Source: Homarus americanus (lineage: Eukaryota; Arthropoda; Malacostraca; Decapoda; Nephropidae). From it: a stretch of DNA of 64,000 bases. A model generated the notes under the pieces. It had not been told where the DNA came from. It searched no databases and was given only the letters and a program-made list of their open reading frames with translations. The stretch spans positions 448,501 through 512,500 of the forward strand of contig NW_024727857.1 in NCBI RefSeq assembly GCF_018991925.1. Direction: 5' to 3'. Made by a program: the position numbers and the translations under genes. Below, in pieces: positions 1 through 10,790 of the stretch; position 1 is the first letter of the stretch; the number at the start of each line of letters is the position of its first letter.

Positions 1-164
1 AATAAAACCCAAGTTACACTAGTTAATTCATAAATGGTCCGGAGCTAATGATCACAAGACTGGTTAGAGCTGCACGCGATATGTCTGACCAACGGAGGGA
101 GGGGGGGTTAACACAACTACCACCACTACCACACCGAGGCGTCACACCAACCAACAAGCAAGCC

Positions 165-425
165 AGACAGGGAGGAAGGTAGGGAGGGTGCCACGGAGGG
201 AGGAAGGAAGCAAGTTAGGGAGGGTGGGAGGAAGCCAGAGGGGGGAGAAGGAAGCCAGGGAGAGAAGGAACCAGGAAGGGAGGAAGCAGGGGAAAAGAGG
301 AAGGAAAATAGGGAGGGAGGGTAACTAGGGAGCCAGGGGAAGCGGTAAAGGTGTTGTAAGTCGGTAGGTAGTTTGGTCGGTAGGTAGGTAGGGGAAGGAA
401 GGAGGGAGGGAGGGAGGGCTGGATC
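165..425. repeat. Purine-rich GGGA/GGTA degenerate repeat
   Basis: The + strand is almost all purine here, built from AGGGAGGG, GGAAGGAA and, near 363-392, GTAGGTAG units. The minus strand therefore has long Ser/Pro/Leu-rich open frames (126-431) that are composition artefacts, not genes. Runs of three or more G could fold into G-quadruplexes, which is inference. Confidence 0.85.
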
Positions 426-479
426 AATCACTGGGTGGCGACGGTGGGTCCTGAGTCGGCACTACCACCAGCAGACAGT

Positions 480-549
480 TACTACTGCTACTCCTACCAC
501 CACCACCACCACCACCACCACCACCAGCACCACCACTACTCCTACCACC

Positions 550-590
<41 letters not shown>

Positions 591-612
591 CACAACCACC
601 ACCACCACTACC
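480..612. repeat. (CAC)n/(TAC)n trinucleotide tract
   Basis: CCA/CTA trinucleotide repeats, first mainly CAC then (CTA)n at about 559-590, then CAC again. The + frame reads poly-His/Tyr, which is the translation of the repeat. Degenerate CAC/TAC-rich sequence continues to about 870. Confidence 0.9.
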
Positions 613-1056
613 ATATGTTATACCACCGTACCACCATTTCCACCTGGTATTATTAATGCTATGTATATACTACCACTACCTCAGGCATGTTCACTACGCA
701 CCTATCACTTCTTATCCATCGCGATTAATGGAACCACTTTCACACCTCTACCACAATATGGCTATTACCACATGCAACCACCACCATCACACACGTATAT
801 CACCACACACTAAAACTACCACCAACACCACAACTACTGTACTACTACGACAACACCACCCTAACTACCACCATCAAATGCCACTAAAATTAGACTAATT
901 ACAAGGACAGTACCTGGTAAAATCCACAAGTACCACTAACCACGACAACAGTTTCTTCACTACTAAATTGAAGTACTTGTGTGGCGACAGTGATAAGCTC
1001 TACCACTTATAGCTGTCGACATAACACGTGTGTAGTTTCGGGAGAGATTGTAGATA

Positions 1057-1461
1057 ATATGGCAACTTCTACAGGTATGGCAGAAAAGAGACAGACAGGT
1101 TAATAATATAATCACTATTGCCATGTCTGGGAGTAAAATCAACAAGATGGCAACTTATGACAATGACATATGGCAATTAGAATAAATATCTTGTTGTTAC
1201 GTTTAGGAATAATATTAGTCAGTTGACACCATATGGCAATGAATGTAATCCGTCGGTGCCATGTCCGGAAATAGGAAAAATTATGTCACTTTTATGACTA
1301 TGGCAACTGGCAGAAAAATACTTATTGTAATTACGTTTACCTTATTGTTAAACGTCATTAAAGAAATGGCAAATAGACAACTGTGGCAACTGGTGATATG
1401 TGGAATCGTTTTTGCCATTTTAAACGATATGGCAAATGTTATAACCATGGCAACTAAAACA
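1057..1461. repeat. Degenerate dispersed ATGGCAA(CT) repeat field
   Basis: The motif ATGGCAA or ATGGCAACT recurs at least eight times in about 400 bp with irregular spacing, plus inverted GCCAT copies. The 67-residue + frame at 1261-1464 lies inside this field and looks like no protein family I recognise. It resembles the GGAAAAAATGGCAC repeats near 9.9 kb only in the TGGCA core, so common origin is uncertain. Confidence 0.55.
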
Positions 1462-1510
1462 TAACAGAATGGGAAAACATCAATTAAAAATATAAACCAG
1501 TAGTGAGAAT

Positions 1511-1569
1511 CACAGCTAAACCAGACTTAAAACCACAGCTAAACCAGACTTAAAACCACAGCTAAAACC
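1511..1569. repeat. 23-bp tandem repeat, about 2.5 copies
   Basis: Two identical 23-bp units beginning CACAGCTAAACCAGACTT are followed by a partial third. Looser CAGCTA-containing sequence continues to about 1710. Confidence 0.85.
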
Positions 1570-1879
1570 AAAACACCTAGAACATACCAACACAAAAACA
1601 TAAACAAACACCAAGACAGCTATAACATAAACAGCTACAAAATACCAAAGCTAAAACATGAACTAACAAAAATACCTCAGCTAGAAAATCGACAGAATAC
1701 TGCAGCTAGTCATGAACAGTTAATACTTCCGGTAAGCTAACACGCGATATTGGAGACGCAAGAACTGGAGAAGCTTAAAATCAGTGGAGTCAGGTCAGTT
1801 TAGGTCAGGTCAGGAGACAGGTAAGGTCACGTGTTTTTTGGCAGTTCTCAGAGTAGTGATTGACTGTACTGGCTCGAGG

Positions 1880-2560
1880 CTTTATTGGGCCCTACTCCGG
1901 ATGGGTAACAGATCTAATAGGCCCCAATCTTAATAGGTTCCAATTCTGTTGACTTCGAGTTCAATTAGGCCCTAAGGCTTATAAGCTGGAGGTCCAATAA
2001 GCCCTATGGCTAAAAAAAAAGACTAACTCACACTCTCTCTCTCTCTCTTTAAAAATTACCTAAAGTTGTGTTTCAATCTTAAAAAAACATAAGAGTTTTT
2101 CATCAACAAAATACAATATACAGAATAACTCAAGTTGTCTGTATGGTGAACGAAAACTCTTCACCGATATAATATTTTATCTCTTTTAGCTAAATTCAGA
2201 GATTATACCACGTGTCTACAGCATCCCTCAATTACCCCCCCCCCCCAAAAAAAAAAAATCCCATCAGTCAAATCAGTAACGACGGACTAAATACAGACGT
2301 AAATCACGAAATCACCAAAAATTAAGATGTGATTGGCAATAACTTCGGTATAAAGATAACAAGGTGTTTATCGAATCGGAAATCGTTTTAGTCTCATGAA
2401 ATCAGTGTACAGTATCGTGACTCGTTACCTCATCACCGTGGAACTAAAAGCTACAAGTGAGCTAAATATCTATAATTGTTATTTAGCGTTGAGTATCACA
2501 TTAACATTCATGAATAAATAACTCAAAGCTAAAATCACTGACTAATAGATGGCAATGAAT
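1880..2560. other. Mostly unique AT-rich stretch
   Basis: Degenerate AATAGGCCC-type motifs occur at 1885-2010. There is a short (CT)n at 2032-2048 and C/A homopolymers near 2236-2258. I see no exon with convincing splice sites and no RNA gene. Confidence 0.4.
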
Positions 2561-2572
2561 CTTTTTATTTTA

Positions 2573-2745
2573 TCTTTTCACTGCCTCCCCTTTACCCCTT
2601 CCTCCTTCCCTTACCCCTTCCTCCTTCCCTTACCCCTTCCTCCTCCCCTTACCCCTCCTCCTCCTCCTCCCTCTCCTCTCTTACCCCTTCTCTTCTCTCT
2701 CTCCCTTTCCTCTTATCCTTTCCTCCTCTTCTGAATTCCCTTCCT
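2573..2745. repeat. Polypyrimidine minisatellite (CTTACCCCTTCCTCCTTCC)
   Basis: Pyrimidine-only block with a 19-bp unit TTACCCCTTCCTCCTTCCC repeated at 2591-2650 and then decaying. The + frame over it (2549-2734) is a Pro/Leu/Ser artefact. Confidence 0.85.
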
Positions 2746-2918
2746 CACTTCACGTCCAAATTTAATACAAACATTTACCATAATATTTTACTATTTCTAA
2801 AAAAAATCCCACTATTATTTATTCCATTTAAATACAATAAAAATACAATACATATGTTTGGTTTTTTTTTGTAGCTTCTGTCATCAAATTTACCTCCAAG
2901 AGTGAGTTGAGCAGGAGG

Positions 2919-2931
2919 ACACACACACACA

Positions 2932-2964
<33 letters not shown>
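2919..2964. repeat. (AC)n microsatellite
   Basis: Tract of about 46 bp with a single CCC interruption. Confidence 0.95.
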
Positions 2965-2968
<4 letters not shown>

Positions 2969-3187
2969 TTTATAATCACTACTTAAGGGTCTCCCATGTT
3001 CAAAGACTTGACTACCTGGTGGGAACTAATCCACCTGTAATAAAGGATTCTGTATATATGTGTGACATTTGAATGGTATTAAAAAATTAGGGAGGAACAT
3101 AAGAATAGGTTTAAAATATTCGTATTAAAATAAATGAGATTAACTGTTGCCATGACATTTGATTTGGTTAGTCGGCGTCGATGGTCG

Positions 3188-3368
3188 GTGATGAGAATAG
3201 CCAATTGATGATGAGAATAGCCAATTGATGATGAGAATAGCCAATTGATGATGAGAATAGCCAATTGATGATGAGAATAGCCAATTAATGATGAGAATAG
3301 CCAATTAATGATGAGAATAGCCAATTGATGATGGAAATAGCCAGTAGATGATGAGAATAGCTAATCGA
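3188..3368. repeat. 20-bp minisatellite (GATGATGAGAATAGCCAATT)
   Basis: Nine near-identical 20-bp units run from 3188 to about 3368, differing mainly at CAATTG/CAATTA. Continuing to about 3600, increasingly diverged units remain visible as AATAGCCAATCG and AATAGCCGATC. This is homogenised in the centre and decayed on the right flank. The minus frame at 3079-3324 (repeating LIINWLFSS) is produced by the repeat. Confidence 0.9.
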
Positions 3369-3600
3369 TGATAAGAGACTAGCCAATCGATACCCAAAGA
3401 ATACCCAATCGGTTCCGAGAGAATAAACAATTACCAAAAGATTAGCCAATCGACGTCAATAGAATAACCAATAGATACCCAAAGAATAGCCAATCGATGC
3501 TGGAAAAATAGCCGATCAGTATAAAAAATAGCCGATCGACATCAGAAAACTAGCCGTCAGTATATACAAAAATAGCCAATCAGTTCTAAAAGGAATAGCA
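3369..3600. repeat. Decayed right flank of the 20-bp minisatellite
   Basis: Units of the neighbouring array are recognisable by AATAGCC or TAGCCAATC every 20-30 bp, but heavily mutated and of irregular length. Confidence 0.6.
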
Positions 3601-5440
3601 ATGTGTTTTCATCTCTATATACAAATAGGGCATCAAAGTCGTAAGTAGATTTAAAATTATACCAACCAAATTTATCATCAATCATTAATATACACACATA
3701 ATCTCAGGTCCCAGGGAAGTGAGTCTCAAAGGTTCTTACAATATTAAAGAAAATACCTCGTTAAAGATACCAGAATTATCTTGAGTATTTGACTTCAGCT
3801 AAAACACAAAAGATGAAAATAACTACAAAAAAATCTCAAGAGTACTTTGTATTTTTTTTTTAGCTTAACTAGATAAACGTTCATTCAACACCAGTTAAGA
3901 TGCAAAGTTCAAAGAGGTATGCAAGAACTTTTCCCTTCTATATGGATTCTGTAGGTTCGTTTTGTCTCTTAATTAGCGCTGAAGGAACGTATTTCGTTAA
4001 GGTAGAATCTTGGTAACATTCTGGGATCATTTTTTTTTTATTTTAGAGGGTGTAATTTTTCGTAGTTTAGGTTAGGTTAGGCCAGGTCAAACAGTCATAC
4101 GCATCTTGACATGTTCAGTAGGAGAAATATTAATCAAGCGAATTTTAGTGACTCCAAAAGCAGACCTGTTTACCTCTGAGATGAACGTTGGCGCCTCGTT
4201 AGAGCTGACCACTTTAATATCGAAACAATCAGTGCCTGGTCACGACCAAGCTGCATTGCAGTGTCTGAAGATTAACACAGCTAATGAAGATTTGATTATA
4301 CCTAATGTGGGCGTGGCTAATTATATCAGGCATCAATTAGCTGTTGTTACGTGTGTGTAGTCTCTTGTAATATTGGGCCAATCAGCGAACAGATATCAAT
4401 ACACAATGATTCAATATATTTATTTTTCCAGTTGATGGATTATTGTGATATGCTTTTTCATATAAGTTGTCTTAGAAAATTAAGAATGGTTACTGGCTCC
4501 GTTAACCCGCACCTGCGAGAAGTATCCCTCACAAACGATAAATATCCAGCAGTCAGGTTCAGAGAAGCGGATACACGGCTAACTACACGTAGATAAAAAC
4601 TTATATGGAACTCGATATTACGACAATAATAGACAATTAAGTCGTAGCTACGCTGAGTCGTTCCTCGTTCACAACCATCCAGACATTGAGAAGAAAAACA
4701 GAGAGAATGAATCCTGGGTCGTTATTCAATTAAGTCTTGATGAATAATAGCGGCTTGGTCTCGGTGGGTCTTATTCACGTCGCACTGAACCATCACCATG
4801 ACGCCCTTCTGAACTCAACTACAAATCGTCTCGTATCATAAGTATGTTTAATATGAACCTTTTATCCTAATATCTTATGAGTCTAAAACTGAGTGAAGCA
4901 CCTGTGAACGATCGACAACGTTAGACACATAAAAATTTAAGCTTTTTCTCGCGGTGGTCACGAGGCTAGGATCATCTATACCTGGTGACATGAGTGAGTT
5001 CAAGTCTCCTCCAGTTATAAATGATTAAAGTAAAACACTAAATTTCACTTGGTTATCGTCCTAATATCCATAATAAGTATGAGTTTGGTGGAGTACACTC
5101 ACTGGGGTCACGGGTTAATGGTGCCCCGAGTTGTAACTGGTGAACCATTTGGCGTGGATCACGACAGTTCACCAGGCCGTAAAAAAAAAGACATTGATCG
5201 ATGACCAGTGAAATATTACCTTCTCGTCTCTCTTGTTATGGTAATTACGTGACCCAGGTGGTACAATTAGTAGTCATCAGTGTGCAATTGTCCTCATTTA
5301 ACCGAACCATTCCCATAAATCACCATATACGGACTTGATTGTCTCGTAAAGTAAAAAAATGATCCATCACCGCTACAACACTCCCTACCCTCACCCCCGC
5401 TATAGTCATTACTCGGAGTCCCAAGTGAAGGACACCCGGT
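3600..5440. other. Largely unique stretch; no supported gene
   Basis: Two + open frames (4106-4360, 84 codons; 4351-4596, 81 codons) are not low-complexity, but they have no recognisable motif, no splice context and no family resemblance. I treat them as chance. A short TTAGG-like run (TTTAGGTTAGGTTAGG) is at 4067-4082. If the minus-strand exon at 5450-5513 is real, this stretch would be its first intron. Confidence 0.4.
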
Positions 5441-5449
5441 GACACTTAC

Positions 5450-5513
5450 CTGAATCCTCGACGAAGGAAGCCAGAAGGATGGCGTCAAGGAGAATGACAG
5501 TGAAGGATCTCAT
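5450..5513 (-). CDS. Candidate first coding exon, signal-peptide-like, partial
   Basis: On the minus strand an ATG at 5513-5511 opens a 64-nt reading frame beginning MRSFTVILLDAILLASF, then acidic residues. It runs straight into the consensus donor GTAAGT (5449-5444). An in-frame TAG lies 15 nt upstream, so this ATG is the first possible start, and the -3 base is A, a favourable context. One basic residue followed by a hydrophobic stretch fits a secretory signal peptide, although the Asp inside the hydrophobic run is unusual. The intron would be phase 1, common after signal-peptide exons. A TATATAAA on the minus strand (5676-5669) sits about 160 bp upstream. I could not identify exon 2, so the product is unknown. 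A chance combination remains possible. Confidence 0.3.
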
Positions 5514-6390
5514 CTTTGGTATTGGCTAGGTCGAGTAAGCACAGATCTCGTGCGTGTTACGGTCACTCACCACACTACTACTTTACTTCAGTCCAGCGTG
5601 ACCTACATGAATTATTATCAACTCCAGCTCATTGCATGTGTAAACGTACAAATCCATTTTTCACATGGTTTATATATTTTGCTGGTATATGCACAGACTG
5701 GTGATGTATTATTTTCTGGCAGTAATTAATGAATTTGGAGACAGAGAGAGGGAGATTTAGAAATGATACGCACTCGTTATCGCACTGTGTGTTGGTGACG
5801 CGGTTGGTGAGGAGCGAGTGGCGGCAACATCCTACCTCGACCGTGTGTGAGGGAACACTGGTGGTGAGGCGCCACTCAGCTAGGGATGTTACGGGCCAGC
5901 CAGCGGGTCTCTCTTGCCAGGCAGGCAGGCGCACCTACCAGGTCATCAACAGCAGGTGAAGACTCCAAGGTGACTCACTTACTCAACTACTACAACACAG
6001 TTGACTCATCTACCTTAACTTTCGTACCCCACAATTGAGGACACCAAGGTGACTCATCTGCCCACCCACCGGTGACTCCCGTACCGACACCCACATACAT
6101 CACAGGTAACTCACACCTACGCCTCCATACATCAGTCGTGAACATTAATGTCAAAATGGTCATCACCGCACCATTCATCACAGAGCATTATACTGTATGA
6201 GGAGGAGGAGAATCTTCCTGCGATCATATGTAATGTTCTAACGTATTTGTACACTTCCAACTTCCTCATAGGAAACAATGAAACTTAAAACAGATGTAGT
6301 ATTAACGATTATGCCATAGAATTATAGTTTATTCTGTACATATAACCTCTTGACCAAAAAACTAATTAATTATCTCACCTGTATCCCCCC
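5514..6390. other. Low-repeat stretch upstream of the candidate exon
   Basis: Contains the TATA-like site (minus, 5676-5669) and, at 5780-5960, a GC-richer non-repetitive segment with mixed codon-like composition but no recognisable protein. At 5955-6110 short motifs GGTGACTCA and GACTCATCTACC recur. It could hold 5' untranslated sequence of the minus-strand candidate, which is inference. Confidence 0.35.
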
Positions 6391-6633
6391 CCACCCCCAC
6401 CCCCTCCCTCCCCCACACACAACATCAACAAAGACGAAAACACAGTACAGGAATTCACGTCATATTCACTTGTTAAAAATAAATGAAAGTTATGTATTTA
6501 CGCCTTATTATCAGAGACTTGTCAATAAAACCAATAATGCTGAGGGCCAAAAACAGGGTAACGACGTGGAAATATTTGTCCAATCTTCCTCAAGCTTGTA
6601 TATTTTTACCGTGTTACAGTGTTTATCTCGGTA

Positions 6634-6655
6634 ACACACACACACACACACACAC
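6634..6655. repeat. (AC)n microsatellite, short
   Basis: About 22 bp of AC. Confidence 0.9.
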
Positions 6656-6982
6656 AAGGGGGTAACTTTTCCTCCTCGTTTTATCATTGTGGAGTCAAAG
6701 ATTACCATTTTTTGGGGGGGTCTCTCTGTCTCTCTCTTCCTTCACATTCCTCTAATTAAACCTCTCGGACATCATCGTTGTTACCTGCCAAGTATATACC
6801 TGTAATTAACGTTTTTTTGTATATACTTCAGAATGTGAGACTTGTAGCGCGAAAATTTATATTATACAGTATATATATATATTTTTTTTTACATTTTTGT
6901 GGTTCTTTTCATCTATTTCAGTTTCTCTATTTATATTCTTTATCTTTATCATTTTTTTCTCATTATAAATCTTTCTCTCTCA

Positions 6983-7006
6983 ATCTCTCTCTCTCTCTCT
7001 CTCTCT
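6983..7006. repeat. (CT)n microsatellite
   Basis: About 24 bp of CT at the end of a T-rich, CT-rich stretch (6720-7006). Confidence 0.9.
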
Positions 7007-7375
7007 AGATGACAAAAAACATAAAATGAACAAACAAGATAGAGGAAACAAAAGAGGAGTTTGACATACATTGAAATAAAGTAATGTAGTAATGTACCAA
7101 AGGCAATTAACCCATTATACACAGGGGGGGAGGGGTGAAAGGTCTGTGTGTTGAATAAAATCGTCCAACGTTACCTAAATAAAATATTAAAAGTGACGTC
7201 TCCGTAATGAATGGGTCAAGAGCTTTGTTATAGGTCAAATCACTATCGGTGGTGACCTTTTTAACAACTGTGACCTTAAACTTTTGACCTTTTTTTAACC
7301 TTTTTTTTTAATTTATCAGCTATTAAGGGTTGTTATGTTGAGTGGATATATTATGTATGGATGTAGTTGGTTGTT

Positions 7376-7665
7376 TAATAAATCAGTCGTTTATTCAGTT
7401 AGTTAATTAATCAGTCATTTAATCAGTCAGTCATTCATTTAGCTAATCAGCCACTTAGTTAATTAGTCAGTCATTCAGTTAGTTAATCAGTCAGTCATTC
7501 AGTTTGTCAGCCATTCAGTTAGTTAATCAGTCAGTCATTCAGTTAGTTAATCAGTCAGTCATTCAGTTAGTTAATCAGTCAGTCATTCAGTTAGTTTGTC
7601 AGTCAGTCATTCAGTTAGTCAGTCAGTCATTCAGTTAGTTAATCAACCACTTAGTTAATTAATTA
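7376..7665. repeat. 24-bp minisatellite (CAGTCAGTCATTCAGTTAGT)
   Basis: Units combine CAGT, CATT, TTAGTTAA and TCAGTCAG blocks in a roughly 24-bp period, clearest at 7470-7640. The array is internally built from a CAGT/TAGT tetranucleotide, so it probably grew from a tetranucleotide repeat. Confidence 0.85.
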
Positions 7666-7854
7666 GTTGGACAATTAGCTCCATACTACACTGAATCTCT
7701 CTCGTCTCCTCAGAATCATATTGTCAATATTGATAAAAGAAAAACACTCGAGTCGGAAGCGGTGACCTTACTGGGCCCAAGTGTTGCGTCTCTTTAATTT
7801 TATGGTGATTAGTGCGTGAATATGTGTAATTAGTCTTCCTCTTGAGTCCGTTTA

Positions 7855-8330
7855 AATTCCTCCTTCCTTCCTTCCTTCTTTTTCTCCCTCTCTTTTTGTT
7901 TCCCTCCCTCCTTCTCCCTGCTTCTCTCCCTCCTTTCCTTCTGGTTCCCTCCCTCCCTTTTCCTTCCTCTCTTTTGGTTCCTTCCCTCCCTCTCTCCTTT
8001 CCTTCCTCCTCTTTATTCCTCCTTCCTCTTTCCTCTTCCTCCCTCCTTCTTTCCCTTCTGGTTTCCCTCCCTACACTTTTCTTTTCCTTTTTTACCTTCC
8101 TACTTGGCTTCTTTCCATTCTTCATTCATTATCTCCTTCATTCTCCCTCTCCCTCTCTCATCTCCTCTGACCTATCCCTGCTTCCACCCCCTCCCCCACA
8201 TTTTCTTTCTGTCTTCCTCATTCCTTCCCTCCTTATTACCTCACATCCCTTCCTAATTCCCTCATTCCTTCATTATTTCCCTCCTATTTCCTTCACCACT
8301 TCCATCCTACCCCCCCCCGTCCCTCTCATC
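7855..8330. repeat. Polypyrimidine tract, about 480 bp
   Basis: Nearly pure C/T on the + strand (CTTCCTTCC, CCCTCCTTCT, CCCTCTCT). Long open frames on both strands (+ 7842-8513, Ser/Phe/Leu/Pro; minus 7724-8125, Arg/Lys/Glu) are the two translations of this tract. Mirror-symmetric pyrimidine tracts like this can form triplex DNA, which is known chemistry but not tested here. Confidence 0.9.
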
Positions 8331-8662
8331 CCCCTGACGGACGTACTGACGAACGGACGATCACTGCAGCTCACCCGGGAAAGATATCCTGTAAATATTT
8401 CACTTCTTGAAATATCCTACGAGCTCAAATATCCTTCGTATCCTTCCCCGACGATAAATCATTTCATTCCGGATTTACCTTCTGGGTTCTGGATGCCTCA
8501 GTCTGAAGGGTGATACTACCGGGGGTAATGCGTGTACAAGTGTGTGTGTGTGTGGCCTCTCCTCTTAACGTAATATGGACATGTGACTGGTTGACTGTCT
8601 GTCCCGTTTTTTTTTATGTGTTGAAACAAGAGGTATAAAGTGGTGCAAGGACAAGTATAGAG

Positions 8663-8665
<3 letters not shown>

Positions 8666-8698
<33 letters not shown>
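8666..8698. repeat. (AC)n microsatellite
   Basis: About 33 bp of AC. A short (GT)n lies at 8539-8553 in the opposite sense, so the two could pair across about 110 bp. Confidence 0.92.
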
Positions 8699-8699
<1 letters not shown>

Positions 8700-8700
<1 letters not shown>

Positions 8701-9540
8701 GAATATTATGCAGCGTCAAACTCTTCGTCATATCAGTTCAGTAAACACACCAAGAGTCGTCAATATCTCCCTTAAGTTGCTCTCATCACCAGAAGTCGTG
8801 TGTGAAGGTCATGTCTGCTGTCCTTCAGTGATGTTCCTGCGTGTAATTATTCAATGCCGAGAAGAATTAGTTTAAGTGTGTCTTGTTTATACTCACCACC
8901 GCCTCTGTTAATTTACTTCACTCTAAAGAAAAGTTTATTTTTTCTTAATTTTATTTCTTTTTTTTTGCCGTTTTTATCACAGGAATAAAGTAATTATGAT
9001 AAAACTAAGAAGTAAAAAAATATTGCTGATAATAAAACAAAATATTAATGATAACTACAACACCACCAGTACCACCAACAACAATAATAATAATAACAAC
9101 AATAATAGAAATAACAATAATAATAATAACAACAACCCAACATAACCTTAGTCGCCAACACAGTACAGAAACATTCCTACGGGACCAGAGTTGTGTAATA
9201 AACGTAATGTATGAGAAGAGTTAATCTCATCTTAAGCCAGATTATTTCTGTACATTAATTTCGTAATGACATTAAACCCTGGGAGTCAATTTTACAGCGA
9301 AGAAAATTTTTCAGACTTTAGACTTTTGTGATTATCTCAAGTGAAGGATATTACAGGGGGCCGCATCTTGGTCTTGTGGGCGCTTACTGAAGATTAATCT
9401 GATATTTTCCTGAAAAGATCGAGTTTTAGTTGATAATTATTAACCTTTTAACGATGGTTATAGTGTAATTACTGGTGTATCTATTTAATGCGCTTTATAA
9501 TAGTTCTTGTGAAGGTTGAGTTTCGGTTGACAGATTGCTT
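8700..9540. other. Unique AT-rich stretch with an AAT/AAC patch
   Basis: Holds a degenerate (AAT/AAC)n patch at 9079-9138. Otherwise I see no exon, RNA gene or repeat. Confidence 0.4.
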
Positions 9541-9552
9541 GGTGTGTGTGTG

Positions 9553-9650
<98 letters not shown>
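9541..9650. repeat. (GT)n microsatellite, about 110 bp
   Basis: Near-perfect GT repeat with one TTT interruption near 9567. Confidence 0.97.
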
Positions 9651-9651
<1 letters not shown>

Positions 9652-9850
9652 CTGATGCCTTTAACTAGGTAAGTAAGTTCATTAAGGCAGAGAGAGATCA
9701 ATCACTGTGAACCTTCGCCTTCAGGGAGACTGTGGACTTTAGGCGAGGAACCAGATTACTGTGAGGCTAGCCAGGGGGTGGGGGGTACACACACTGATAA
9801 TATACCTTATGTATATATCCCCACCATTTATACATCATGTCTTCTATGAA

Positions 9851-9940
9851 TGTAGGAAAAAATGGCACAGGGAAACTGGCAATAGGAAAATATGGCACCG
9901 GAAAAAAAGGCATAATCATCAGACTAGGGGAAAATGGCAC
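9851..9940 (+). repeat. Left arm of inverted GGAAAAAATGGCAC repeats
   Basis: Four to five direct copies of a GGAAAAAATGGCAC-like motif spaced 14-27 bp apart, ending with ACTAGGGGAAAATGGCAC. The same motif string occurs in the opposite orientation at 10215-10274. The arms face each other around 274 bp. Confidence 0.75.
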
Positions 9941-9994
9941 ATTAATTTTTATTGACATGTTTTCGCTAAAAGAGTATAACGTTTGTTACTGAAA

Positions 9995-10053
9995 CTAACC
10001 TAACCAAACCTAACCAAACCTAACCTAACCTAACCTAACCTAACCTAACCTAA
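9995..10053. repeat. Interstitial (CCTAA)n, arthropod telomere-type repeat
   Basis: Six perfect CCTAA units near 10021-10053, preceded by slightly diverged ones (CCTAACCAAA). On the minus strand this is TTAGG, the canonical arthropod telomere repeat. It lies between the two inverted GGAAAAAATGGCAC arms. An interstitial origin is implied because unique DNA continues on both sides. Confidence 0.9.
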
Positions 10054-10214
10054 GAATATTATTGGACAAAGGAACTAAAACACGAGATGTGATCGAGGTG
10101 TATAAATGGAAGTCAGGGCTAAACAAAGGTGATATAACAAGTTACCAAACATCATCATTTACTCGTTAGCTCGTAAGTTTGTTTGTGGTTCGTGAGCTCG
10201 AAGTGAAATTTGTT

Positions 10215-10274
10215 GTGCCATTTTTTCCTAGTACGAAAATAGTGCCATTTTTCCTGTGGCATTTTTTCCGAGTA
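10215..10274 (-). repeat. Right arm of inverted GGAAAAAATGGCAC repeats
   Basis: On the minus strand three copies of the motif appear (GGAAAAAATGCCAC, GGAAAAATGGCAC and ACTAGGAAAAAATGGCAC). The last matches the inner end of the left arm. This suggests subterminal inverted repeats of a small non-autonomous element, or an inverted duplication. Confidence 0.72.
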
Positions 10275-10414
10275 CCATCCTCTACTTCCTCTTATATGAT
10301 GACAGAGTACAAAGCTTCGTCACGTCACACCAAAGCTCAGGATCAGGTCGGTTGTAAAAGCTTTGTTAGATCACCTGAAGATTAACCCCCCTTGTTTACG
10401 TCACCCGCTTAAGA

Positions 10415-10431
10415 TTAACCTAACCTAACCC
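10415..10431. repeat. Short CCTAA run
   Basis: Two to three CCTAA units followed by a C homopolymer. Confidence 0.7.
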
Positions 10432-10558
10432 TCCCCCCCCGAGGTGACGTTAGGGTGTTTAACCATCAGTTGACATAAGCTGAGGGAGAGGGACTAGTCT
10501 TCATATGATCCTCTTAGTTTTTGTACAACGAAATATACTCGATTTTTATTAACTTGTT

Positions 10559-10790
10559 TCAAAGACGATATGAAACACTTCCTACAAATTCGATTTATAT
10601 AGACAATCAAAACAAGATTAGTTTACTCGCCTTGTGGTCTCGGAAAGCTTATTGTTTCATCATGAGTTTGGCCGTAATACGTTATCAACTTTATTATGTG
10701 AGACAGCTTCATAGGCGATATGAAACCCTCCCGCCAATACTTCATACAGACAAATAAAACAAGAGTGGATACCAGCCTTGTGGTCAGAAA
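10559..10790. repeat. Degenerate 149-bp tandem duplication
   Basis: The block starting CGATATGAAAC at 10565 and including ACAAGA and CCTTGTGGTC recurs about 149 bp later at 10714 with GCGATATGAAACCCTCC, ACAAGAGTGG and CCTTGTGGTCAG. Both copies are open in the same + frame (RRYETLP shared), but the second carries a stop shortly after. A decayed repeat is more likely than a gene. Confidence 0.6.

Noticed and set aside
3188..3600. CRISPR-like or iteron-like array
   Set aside because: 20-bp units are directly adjacent and decay gradually, with no spacers and no neighbouring genes.
4106..4596. Two consecutive non-repetitive + open frames
   Set aside because: No motif, no homology I recognise, no splice sites, ordinary AT-rich composition. 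Lengths of 81-84 codons are expected by chance.
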